A DNA stretch of 10,523 nt from Balneolales bacterium (lineage in GTDB: Bacteria; Bacteroidota; Rhodothermia; Balneolales; Natronogracilivirgulaceae), in contig SLQC01000351.1 of NCBI GenBank assembly GCA_007131625.1, forward strand, positions 1 to 10,523. The letters run 5' to 3'. Both the position numbers and the translations under genes were made by a program. Positions 1 through 6,700 of the stretch are shown piece by piece (the stretch's first letter is position 1; each line of letters begins with the position of its first letter). The notes beneath the pieces were generated by a model. It had not been told where the DNA came from and did not search any database. It worked only from the letters and a program-made list of their open reading frames with translations.

Positions 1-21
1 ACGGGTTCAATTTTCAATTCC

Positions 22-68
22 AGCCCCCATTTTGCCCTCGAAAAACATAGCACTGTTTTTTTGGGGCT
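22..68 (+). terminator. Nested stem-loop, possible terminator of an upstream gene or structured leader
   Basis: AGCCCC at 22-27 can pair with GGGGCT at 63-68. Inside this, AAAAACA at 41-47 pairs perfectly with TGTTTTT at 54-60 around a 6-nt loop. The outer right arm runs into TTTT (68-71), so it could end transcription of a gene to the left of the window. It could equally fold in the 5' leader of the beta-helix gene at 123. The inner stem is mostly A-T, so it is weak on its own. The pairing is seen directly; the role is inferred. Confidence 0.35.
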
Positions 69-98
69 TTTACATCAAAATATCCGCTTAAATAAATA

Positions 99-114
99 CC
101 TCTTTTTAGAGGAG
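99..114 (+). promoter_or_regulatory. Ribosome binding site partly held in a small hairpin
   Basis: A purine-rich GAGGAG lies at 109-114, 8 nt before the ATG at 123, and is the clearest Shine-Dalgarno-like site in the window. Its first part, AGAGG (108-112), can pair with CCTCT (99-103) around a TTTT loop, so the site could be partly hidden in the mRNA. A 5-bp stem is marginal. The site fixes the start of the downstream gene; translational control by the hairpin is inferred. Confidence 0.4.
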
Positions 115-122
115 ACTCAAAA

Positions 123-1823
123 ATGAAATTAAAAATTACCCTGATTCTGATTATTTCAGTGTCACTCAATTTCCTCATCGCTCAACTGTCGGTTGGGAAT
201 GATCACAACCCATATGCAGTAGGTACTTATGAGAGTGCAGGTATTTACTGGGCAACTCCTCAAGATGGAATTTGTACTGTTCGTTATAAAATGGCAGGTG
301 AAGAAGCATGGAAACAGGGGCTGGACCTGGTTTATGATCCCCGCGACGGAGAATATCGGGGTAGTATCATCGGATTGCACCCTGATACCGAATATGAGGT
401 GGAATTATCAACAACTTCCAATAAGGCAAATCACACAATCAGAACCAGAAGCGACAATTTCCCGATTGGCAAAACAACGACCCTGACAGAAGGGGAGTCC
501 ATTCAACCTGTTATTATAACGGAATCCGGCACACCGGATGCATATCACCTTGTAACAGTGCCGGATCAATCGAAATCTGTACTGAATATGTTAAATGTAC
601 ATAACTATGGTATAGAAATTGATGCAGACTATGTTATTGTCCGGGGTGTAGAGATAAGAAATGCAAAAATTCATGGAATTATTATTCGAAATGGCAGACA
701 CGATATTGTTATAGAAAATACTTTTATAACATTTTGGGGTAGAATAGGCGGTCCCAGAACTTACGGGAATCTTGAAGGGGGTATGGACAGTGCTATATGG
801 GCAGAGGAAGGAACTGAAAATCTTACGATTCAAAGGAATTTGTTGAAAGACCCGAGAGGGGGCTCAAACGATTGGACAACCGGCCATCCTGCCGGACCTC
901 AGGGTGTCACTATTATTCAAAGCAAAGGTGGGCATGTAATACGATATAATGACATAGTGTCTACTGAAGGGCATGGGTTTAATGATGGTATCGGGGGTGG
1001 AAGGAACTTTTCATTTGTCGGAAACATGAACCGCGATTCGGATATTTACGGTAATTTCATCCGTAATGTTTGGGACGATGCTATTGAGAGTGAAGGGGCA
1101 AACATGAATGTTCGTATTTGGGGGAATTATCTTGAAAAATATTTTATTGGTATCGCTACTGCTGCCACAAGCAAAGGGCCGGTATATATCTTCAGAAATG
1201 TGCTGGGAGAAAGTAGAATAGGCCATAGTAACAGCCGAGGAGGTATGCTGTTTAAAGCCGGAGAACGGGATCAGTACGGCGGGGGCAGGCGATATTATTT
1301 TCATAATACGGCATTGCAACCCAATGGTGCCGTTCATGCTTTCTCCAGTCATGTTCATCCGAACGCCATTACCCGAAATAACATTTTCGATGTCCCGGGC
1401 AGACTCGCAACAAATCGGGAAAAAGAGCCGGAAAGTGACTATGATTACGACTATTTCTCGGGTACTACTTTGGGAACAGCACAACAGGAAAATGGGATCA
1501 GTGGGAACTTTACACCGTCTGGAACCAGTCTGTATCTTTCTTCCTCCAATCTGGAATTTTATTTGCGTTCAACGATAAATTCCATAATATGGGGAGCTCA
1601 TCCTTACGAATTTGGTGATTTGTCCGTCAACATCACAGATCCTGTAAAACAGATAAAGAATCCTTTAAGAGATGCAGGAGCTTTTTTGCCCGGGTTTAAT
1701 GATGATTATAAAGGCAGCGGGCCTGATCTGGGTGCTTTTGAATTCGGCGCTCCACCCCTTGAATTTGGCAGACGTGCTTACCTGGATTATGACGAAGGCT
1801 GGTCGCCCTGGGACCTGTATTAA
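123..1823 (+). CDS. Secreted fibronectin-III / right-handed parallel beta-helix protein
   Basis: The 566-residue product begins with a signal peptide: a short Lys-rich start and a hydrophobic stretch to about residue 20. Residues about 28-105 look like a fibronectin type III or phosphatase-N-terminal-like beta sandwich, with a GLHPDTEYEVEL segment typical of such folds. Residues about 125-480 carry repeated short beta-strand/turn patterns with Asn and Gly (for example NLTIQRNLL, DIYGNFIRN, VRIWGNYLE), as in pectin-lyase-like right-handed beta helices. The segment WDDAIESEG (317-325) is rich in acidic residues and is a candidate active or metal site. The end has DLGAFEFG (535-542), resembling the D-[IL]-GA-[FY]-E motif that closes many secreted beta-helix proteins. 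Such proteins include polysaccharide lyases, epimerases and glycan-binding proteins; which applies here cannot be read. The start is supported by the GAGGAG site. It is the first gene of a probable three-gene unit for exported proteins. Confidence 0.85.
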   Translation: MKLKITLILIISVSLNFLIAQLSVGNDHNPYAVGTYESAGIYWATPQDGICTVRYKMAGEEAWKQGLDLVYDPRDGEYRGSIIGLHPDTEYEVELSTTSNKANHTIRTRSDNFPIGKTTTLTEGESIQPVIITESGTPDAYHLVTVPDQSKSVLNMLNVHNYGIEIDADYVIVRGVEIRNAKIHGIIIRNGRHDIVIENTFITFWGRIGGPRTYGNLEGGMDSAIWAEEGTENLTIQRNLLKDPRGGSNDWTTGHPAGPQGVTIIQSKGGHVIRYNDIVSTEGHGFNDGIGGGRNFSFVGNMNRDSDIYGNFIRNVWDDAIESEGANMNVRIWGNYLEKYFIGIATAATSKGPVYIFRNVLGESRIGHSNSRGGMLFKAGERDQYGGGRRYYFHNTALQPNGAVHAFSSHVHPNAITRNNIFDVPGRLATNREKEPESDYDYDYFSGTTLGTAQQENGISGNFTPSGTSLYLSSSNLEFYLRSTINSIIWGAHPYEFGDLSVNITDPVKQIKNPLRDAGAFLPGFNDDYKGSGPDLGAFEFGAPPLEFGRRAYLDYDEGWSPWDLY

Positions 1824-1908
1824 CAAGGATCACGGTTACTGAGTGTAAGTAGTCAAAGAGTGAGTTTTATAAACATATAAACAGTTTTGTTGTTGATTTA
1901 ATAAGCAT

Positions 1909-3453
1909 ATGGAAGATAACTTTAAAAATACCAGGATCAATAGAAGAGATGCCATTAAACAAACGGTGGCTATGGGGCTGGCAGCAGGAACCCCTTTTAT
2001 CTCCGGAATTGCAAGTATGCCATCACTTGATGAGAATGAGAATCTGATAACACGGGAAAATAGTATGACGGGTTCATCAGATTGGCAGTTGACAAGAGTT
2101 CGTGCAGATAGCAGAGAGGGGCATCGCACACCATGGATAGAAGGATTTTGCTCCAGACAAAGTGTATGGGCTGGTGATTCACTGGATATTATGGTGTCAA
2201 CAAATCCTGTTCGTGAATATGCAATAGAGATTTTCAGGACAGGATATTATGGCGGTAAAGGAGCCAGGTTAGTAAGAACATTAGGACCTTTAAGAGGGAG
2301 TATCCAATCAACACCTGAGCCGGGTCACAAGAATATCCATGAATGCAGGTGGGAAGTATCTGCGAGTTTAAAAATACCGGCAGATTGGTTAAGTGGCGTA
2401 TATATAGGGCGGCTTACGACCATTCAGAAAAATAGCGATGATCCGTATTGGCAAAGCTATATCATTTTTATCGTCAAAGATGATCGCCCGGCAGATATAT
2501 TATTTCAATGTTCAGACAATACCTGGCAGGCGTATAACCGATGGCCCAATAACTATTCCTTGTATACGCATCCCAATGGTAATGGTCCTTATGCAGATGT
2601 GAGCTTTGACCGGCCTTACGGAAGACAGTCTCAATTTATGTCTGTTGTCAATGATCCATTGTCATTTGGATCCGGGGAATATCTGTCATTTGAAAATTCG
2701 TTAACCTTTTTTCTGGAAAAGCATGGATATGATGTAACATATTGTTCAAACAGTGATATGATTTCACCGGAACATGGCCTGAAATGTAAATCTTTCATAA
2801 GTGTAGGCCACGATGAATATTGGGATATACGACAATTCAGGAGTGTAGAGAAGATGCGCGATGAAGGGGTCAGTCTGTTGTTTCTATCGGCAAATTCAGT
2901 TTGCTGGGTTTCACCTTTTGCATCCAATTTTAAGGGAATTCCAAATCGAACTATTTTTCGAGCCGGACCTTATGGAGGATCCCATACTCATGCTGAAATT
3001 CGAGCTGGAGAGCATGACTTCCCGGAACGGGGACCGGATGAAGGTTATTTGATGGGAGCTCGTAATGTAAGACCGGTTAATGGTGGAGGAGACTGGGTGA
3101 TAGTAAATCCAAAGCATTGGATTTTTGAAGGTACAGGAGTTAAAAAAGGGGATAAGATCCCCGGGTTGGTTGGGTGGGAATACCATGGTGATCCTCCTGA
3201 CATACCAGGCCTTGAAGTGGTAGCCGAAGGAACAGCATGGGTTGGTGGTGAGAGGCCACAACAATGGACAGCAACCATATATCCTGGCCCAAAGGGAAAC
3301 TTTGTTTTTAATGCTGCTACTATTTTTTGGGCACAGGGATTAAGTAGGCCACCGGGGCACACACTCCCATGGTCTCATTGGAGTCGTCCACATGGACCCG
3401 ATGAGCGAGTTCAAAAAATCACCCATAATTTACTTAATAAAGCTATTCTGTAA
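1909..3453 (+). CDS. Tat-type N,N-dimethylformamidase large-subunit-like protein (DMFA2_C family)
   Basis: The 514-residue product starts with a twin-arginine-like leader, NRRDAIK at 11-17 followed by a small-residue hydrophobic stretch, so export of a folded, probably metal-loaded protein is likely. Residues about 75-185 form a beta-rich domain with RTGYYGG (110-116), a hallmark of this family. The C-terminal domain carries TWQAYNRWP (205-213), SVGHDEYW (298-305) and GWEYHG (422-427). The characterised relative, bacterial dimethylformamidase, uses an iron held by two Tyr and one carboxylate. By position, Tyr209, Tyr304 and Glu424 are the candidate ligands here; this mapping is inferred. Related proteins are widespread and of unknown substrate, so activity on dimethylformamide is not implied; an amide-containing natural compound is plausible. 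No strong ribosome binding site precedes the ATG. It lies 85 bp after the beta-helix gene and 48 bp before the ThuA-like gene. Confidence 0.8.
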   Translation: MEDNFKNTRINRRDAIKQTVAMGLAAGTPFISGIASMPSLDENENLITRENSMTGSSDWQLTRVRADSREGHRTPWIEGFCSRQSVWAGDSLDIMVSTNPVREYAIEIFRTGYYGGKGARLVRTLGPLRGSIQSTPEPGHKNIHECRWEVSASLKIPADWLSGVYIGRLTTIQKNSDDPYWQSYIIFIVKDDRPADILFQCSDNTWQAYNRWPNNYSLYTHPNGNGPYADVSFDRPYGRQSQFMSVVNDPLSFGSGEYLSFENSLTFFLEKHGYDVTYCSNSDMISPEHGLKCKSFISVGHDEYWDIRQFRSVEKMRDEGVSLLFLSANSVCWVSPFASNFKGIPNRTIFRAGPYGGSHTHAEIRAGEHDFPERGPDEGYLMGARNVRPVNGGGDWVIVNPKHWIFEGTGVKKGDKIPGLVGWEYHGDPPDIPGLEVVAEGTAWVGGERPQQWTATIYPGPKGNFVFNAATIFWAQGLSRPPGHTLPWSHWSRPHGPDERVQKITHNLLNKAIL

Positions 3454-3501
3454 TAAATTAGCACTTCTTTGGTTTAACTGTCACTAAAAAGGTCGGCGGA
3501 T

Positions 3502-4407
3502 ATGGGCTTGATTAAAAATTCAATAAACCGTAAAAAATACATGTCTTTTTTTCCAGATAGAATGACAACCAGAAAGCTTTTTTTAATATCAACAGCATGT
3601 GTTTTATCAATTTTGGCAATTGCAGGGACAGAGTTTCATGTAAATCATTTTTCGATATCAGGTCATACTGGAAAGTTGATGCAGGCAGGCTTTATTCCGG
3701 GATCAGTGAACCCGGTTTCTGTACCGGATGAAACACTCCACATACATTTTATTTCCGGATCGAGAGAATATAAATCCGAAGAATTACTTGAAAAGCTAAA
3801 AGAAATATTTGAAGAGGATTTCCGGAAGATCAGGATTACAAGCTCCCGGGGTCAGGATGCAGGAGATGATTTGCCGGATATACATAAGCTTGCTGTGGCG
3901 GATCTCATGCTCGTTTTTACGCGTCGTATGACTTTGCCGGATGATCAGCTGGCTTATATTTTAAAGCATGTGGAAGATGAAAAACCGGTTATCGGCATTC
4001 GGACGGCAAGCCATGCCTTCCAGGATTTTTTAGAAATGGACGCCCAGGTTTTTGGAGGGGATTATGACGGTCACGGGGATGATGAACCTGTAGAACTATC
4101 GATTGCGGAAGGTGCAGAAGAACATCCAATTTTAAATAATGTTCAGCTTTGGGATCGCATGGGGAAGATTTATCACAATCCTGATCTTGGTCAGAATACA
4201 GAAGTTCTGCTTTTCGTGGAAGGTTTGGAAAGTAATATTTACGAACCCCTGGCCTGGACAAACAAGTATGGCGAAGCCGGTCGGGCGTTTTTTACGTCGA
4301 TGGGACTGCCTGCTGATTTTGATAATGAAAACTTTTTGCAGCTGCTCTTTAATGCTATTTCCTGGACTACGCATGGGGAGATGCACCGGATTCAGGAAAA
4401 TGACTAA
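3502..4407 (+). CDS. Membrane-anchored ThuA-like domain protein
   Basis: The 301-residue product has a hydrophobic segment at about residues 25-42 after a basic start, so it is either anchored in the membrane or exported. From about residue 78 to 291 it matches a ThuA-like, glutamine-amidotransferase-like Rossmann fold. Key segments are GIRTASHAF (165-173), FGGDYDGHGDD (184-194) and a closing FFTSMG...FLQLLFNAISW. ThuA was named from trehalose utilisation, and ThuA-like domains are linked to keto-sugar and glycan metabolism, but most exported members have no known reaction. The assigned start has only a weak purine stretch upstream; ATGs at 3541 and 3562 are alternatives, and the latter would give a more typical signal sequence. 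The last ten codons are part of a tandem duplication that continues past the stop. It is the last gene of the probable three-gene unit. Confidence 0.82.
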   Translation: MGLIKNSINRKKYMSFFPDRMTTRKLFLISTACVLSILAIAGTEFHVNHFSISGHTGKLMQAGFIPGSVNPVSVPDETLHIHFISGSREYKSEELLEKLKEIFEEDFRKIRITSSRGQDAGDDLPDIHKLAVADLMLVFTRRMTLPDDQLAYILKHVEDEKPVIGIRTASHAFQDFLEMDAQVFGGDYDGHGDDEPVELSIAEGAEEHPILNNVQLWDRMGKIYHNPDLGQNTEVLLFVEGLESNIYEPLAWTNKYGEAGRAFFTSMGLPADFDNENFLQLLFNAISWTTHGEMHRIQEND

Positions 4408-4471
4408 ATGGGAGATGCACTTCTTTCAGAATAATGACTGAGTGGGAAGCACCGGGTTCTGGTCATTCACC
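4373..4471 (+). repeat. Imperfect tandem duplication spanning the ThuA-like stop codon
   Basis: Three consecutive related blocks are seen at 4373-4407, 4408-4441 and 4442-4471. The first two share GGGAGATGCAC, a central TTCAG and AATGACT; the third keeps GTGGGAAGCACCGGGTTC and is more diverged. The first block encodes the protein's last residues, EMHRIQEND, and its stop. The second, read in its matching frame, would encode EMHFFQNND and another stop. This points to tandem duplication of the 3' end of the gene, with the extra copies now untranslated. Confidence 0.7.
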
Positions 4472-4490
4472 ATTATTTATTGTACTTTTG
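4458..4490 (+). promoter_or_regulatory. Possible Bacteroidota-type promoter for the thioredoxin-like gene
   Basis: TACTTTTG at 4483-4490 fits the TAnnTTTG -7 box described for the Bacteroidota primary sigma factor. A poor TCTG (4458-4461) lies 21 nt upstream, at the spacing expected for the -33 box. The start site would fall near 4497, about 70 nt before the ATG at 4570. The -7 match is seen directly; the -33 match is weak. Confidence 0.3.
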
Positions 4491-4569
4491 GGCGACTTTT
4501 GATTACATCGTACTTAACGAACCAGAATGGCAGGAATCAAGGTTGTAACACAGTAATTGAGTTGTAATA

Positions 4570-5175
4570 ATGACAAATGTAATTACCCGGGAGCATATCG
4601 ACCGGTCCATGTCGTATGCGGCATTTCGAGACCTGATCAGCAGTCTGCTGATTGAACGTAAAACAACCGGACCCAAACAGTCTAAAGAGCTGGTTCAGTA
4701 CACCCGCCTCAATGTGAAACTAATGGACCGTATCGACAAACAGACTGTGATTATTCCCGAGCTGATGGAGGCACTCAATAGTATCAAAGAACAGCAGATC
4801 TGGGTCGGACTTGTGGAGGCCTGGTGCGGGGATGTCGCTCAGTGTCTTCCACCGATCGCCAAGATGGCGGTATCGGTTCCCAAAGTGAGTATGCGTTTGC
4901 TGTTGCGCGACGAACATCCGGAGGTAATGAATGCCTACCTGACCAAAAGCAGCAGGTCAATCCCGAAGATCATTGCACTTAAAAAAGATACGCTTGAAGA
5001 GCTCTGGACCTGGGGACCACGGCCGGAACCGGCACAAAAACTTTTTTTTGATCTGAGAAAGAAAGACGAGCCTTTTCCCGTCATTGCCGAAGCGGTTCAG
5101 CAGTGGTACAACGAGGACAACAACCAGACGCTGCAGCGCGAAATTCTCGATATTCTTCTACGAACAGATGCATGA
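4570..5175 (+). CDS. Thioredoxin-family protein (Thioredoxin_9 type)
   Basis: This is a 201-residue cytoplasmic protein with no signal peptide. The N-terminal third is helical and charged. A thioredoxin fold follows, with the active-site-like strand/turn VEAWCGDVAQCLPP (82-95) and the motif RSIPKIIAL (129-137), whose Pro132 is the expected cis-proline. Members of this family usually show WCGD with a single Cys rather than CxxC. Here Cys86 is joined by Cys92, giving a C-x5-C pair. The role is probably thiol-disulfide handling, but no substrate or partner is known to me. The ATG is preceded by no clear ribosome binding site. Base composition is richer in GC than in the genes to its left. The aminotransferase gene follows after about 110 bp in the same direction. 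Confidence 0.8.
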   Translation: MTNVITREHIDRSMSYAAFRDLISSLLIERKTTGPKQSKELVQYTRLNVKLMDRIDKQTVIIPELMEALNSIKEQQIWVGLVEAWCGDVAQCLPPIAKMAVSVPKVSMRLLLRDEHPEVMNAYLTKSSRSIPKIIALKKDTLEELWTWGPRPEPAQKLFFDLRKKDEPFPVIAEAVQQWYNEDNNQTLQREILDILLRTDA

Positions 5176-5287
5176 GTATATTCGGGATTAAGGTTTTACA
5201 CATAAGCAAGCTTTATCAGATTACACATAGGCGAATGATTATGTTACAGGTGTCCAAAGTGACTTTTTAAAATACATTTTGAAACAT

Positions 5288-6499
5288 ATGCAACGATCAC
5301 CGGAAAGTGATGCTTTTTACCGCCATGTGGCCCAAACCAGTGATAGTCCGTTAGGTCTGGAAATCGTAAGTGCCGGCGGATCGTACCTGAAAATGCGTGA
5401 TGGACGTGAAATCATCGATTTCATCTCGGGAATTGCAGTTTGTACACTCGGACACGGTCACCCCGAAGTGGTTCGCGCCGTACAGGAACAGGCTGCCCGG
5501 CACATGCATGTGATGGTGTACGGAGAGTTTGTTCAGCGACCGCAATCCACACTGGCGCAGCACCTGACTTCACTGCTTCCCGACAGCCTCGACCGTATTT
5601 ATTTCGTCAATTCCGGCACCGAGGCCAATGAAGCCGCCCTCAAACTTGCAAAAAAACACACAGGTCGACACCGGTTTGTTGCATTTCGGAATGGTTATCA
5701 TGGCGACACCCAAGGTGCATTGAGTGTGACCGGCAGGGATATCTACCGAAAACCGTTCGAACCACTGCTTCCCGATGTGCATTTTTGTGAATTCAACGAC
5801 CCGGCTGCAGTGGATGCAATCACACCGGAGACGGCAGCGGTGATTCTGGAGCCGATCCAGGGGGAGGGTGGAATCATTCCGGCGAAACAGGAGTGGCTGC
5901 GTGCGGTGCGTGAGCGGTGTGACCAAACCGAATGTTTGCTCATTTTTGATGAAATTCAATCAGGATTCGGTCGGACCGGTACGCTTTTCGCATTTGAACA
6001 TTACGGCGTTGTTCCCGACATTTTGACTATGGCCAAGGCGATGGGCGGAGGAATGCCACTTGGTGGGCTCGCCTCGTCGTCGGAGATTTTCCGGGCGTTC
6101 CGGGTCGATCCGCCGCTGAATCACGTGACCACATTCGGCGGACATCCGGTTTCGTGCGCCGCAGCCGATGCAGCACTGCGTGTGTTGCTGCGTGAGGGTC
6201 TGATGGAACGGGCGACAGTTATTGAACGGACGGCGTGCGACGTACTTAAGGGTGACGCTATAGTGGAAGTGCGTGGGCGAGGTGCGATGTTGGGGCTTCA
6301 GATTTCCGACGCGGAGACGACCCGGAAGTCGGTCGCATACTGCCTGAACGAACATGGGATTTTACTGGGATGGACGCTCCATTCGGATACTTTGATCCGG
6401 CTGGCACCGCCGCTGATCATAGATCAGGATTTATTGGAGCAAACGTTGGTGAAAATACGGGATGCGGTTGATATTTGTAAAATTCAAGCCGCAAGATAG
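5288..6499 (+). CDS. Class III PLP-dependent aminotransferase, substrate unknown
   Basis: The 403-residue product has the normal length and full set of motifs of a fold-type I, class III aminotransferase. Numbered from the ATG at 5288, these are GHGHPEVV near the N terminus, the phosphate-binding NSGTEANE (108-115), the ring-stacking region GYHGD (136-140), FDEIQSGFGRTG (220-231) with Asp221 for the pyridine nitrogen, the Schiff-base Lys250 in TMAKAMGGG, and TTFGGHP (281-287). Acetylornithine and ornithine aminotransferases usually have an Arg after the HG of the YHG region, whereas Asp140 stands here, so an ArgD role is not supported. A broad 'aspartate aminotransferase family' label is the safest. 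A TTG nine bases upstream at 5279 would add three residues, but ATG is preferred. The gene sits between a thioredoxin-like and a radical SAM gene with no obvious shared pathway. Confidence 0.88.
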   Translation: MQRSPESDAFYRHVAQTSDSPLGLEIVSAGGSYLKMRDGREIIDFISGIAVCTLGHGHPEVVRAVQEQAARHMHVMVYGEFVQRPQSTLAQHLTSLLPDSLDRIYFVNSGTEANEAALKLAKKHTGRHRFVAFRNGYHGDTQGALSVTGRDIYRKPFEPLLPDVHFCEFNDPAAVDAITPETAAVILEPIQGEGGIIPAKQEWLRAVRERCDQTECLLIFDEIQSGFGRTGTLFAFEHYGVVPDILTMAKAMGGGMPLGGLASSSEIFRAFRVDPPLNHVTTFGGHPVSCAAADAALRVLLREGLMERATVIERTACDVLKGDAIVEVRGRGAMLGLQISDAETTRKSVAYCLNEHGILLGWTLHSDTLIRLAPPLIIDQDLLEQTLVKIRDAVDICKIQAAR

Positions 6500-6527
6500 T
6501 CTGTTAGACATTATAAAATTACAGACT
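6498..6527 (+). terminator. Stem-loop beginning at the aminotransferase stop codon
   Basis: AGTCTGT (6498-6504) pairs perfectly with ACAGACT (6521-6527) around a 16-nt AT-rich loop, and the left arm includes the last bases of the TAG stop. A smaller competing hairpin, GTCT-GTT-AGAC, sits at 6499-6509. There is no T-run after it, so it is not a standard intrinsic terminator; it may stabilise the mRNA end. Confidence 0.3.
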
Positions 6528-6687
6528 GATTAACGTCAAGGTTTATTCCGTCCGGTAATTATGAATATCGCTAATCAACAGAGATTTAAAAAGCTGTAAA
6601 TTGAGGGTTTTCACAATTCAGAAAGAGAACTTGTGACTTCAATGCGATCGCGCCTTTCATATATGTGTAAAATATGTTAGATTAAAA

Positions 6688-6700
6688 TAGGGTGATCACA
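6688..6700 (+). promoter_or_regulatory. Ribosome binding site deciding the start of the radical SAM gene
   Basis: AGGGTGATCAC precedes the ATG at 6701. GGTGATC matches the complement of the very 3' end of 16S rRNA, supporting ATG 6701 over the in-frame GTG at 6692, which lies inside this site. The site also holds the perfect palindrome GTGATCAC (6692-6699). A separate inverted repeat, TCACAA/TTGTGA, lies upstream at 6611-6616 and 6631-6636. Confidence 0.45.

Noticed and set aside
1011..1484. Long minus-strand open frame inside the beta-helix gene
   Set aside because: It is a shadow of a clearly coding plus-strand gene, Cys- and Ser-rich, with no start signal.
5279..5287. TTG start for the aminotransferase
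   Set aside because: An ATG lies three codons downstream and no ribosome binding site favours the TTG.
5960..6355. Minus-strand open frame inside the aminotransferase gene
   Set aside because: Shadow of a strongly conserved gene whose motifs are all in the plus frame.
6692..6694. GTG start for the radical SAM gene
   Set aside because: The GTG lies inside the GGTGATC ribosome-binding sequence that serves the ATG at 6701.
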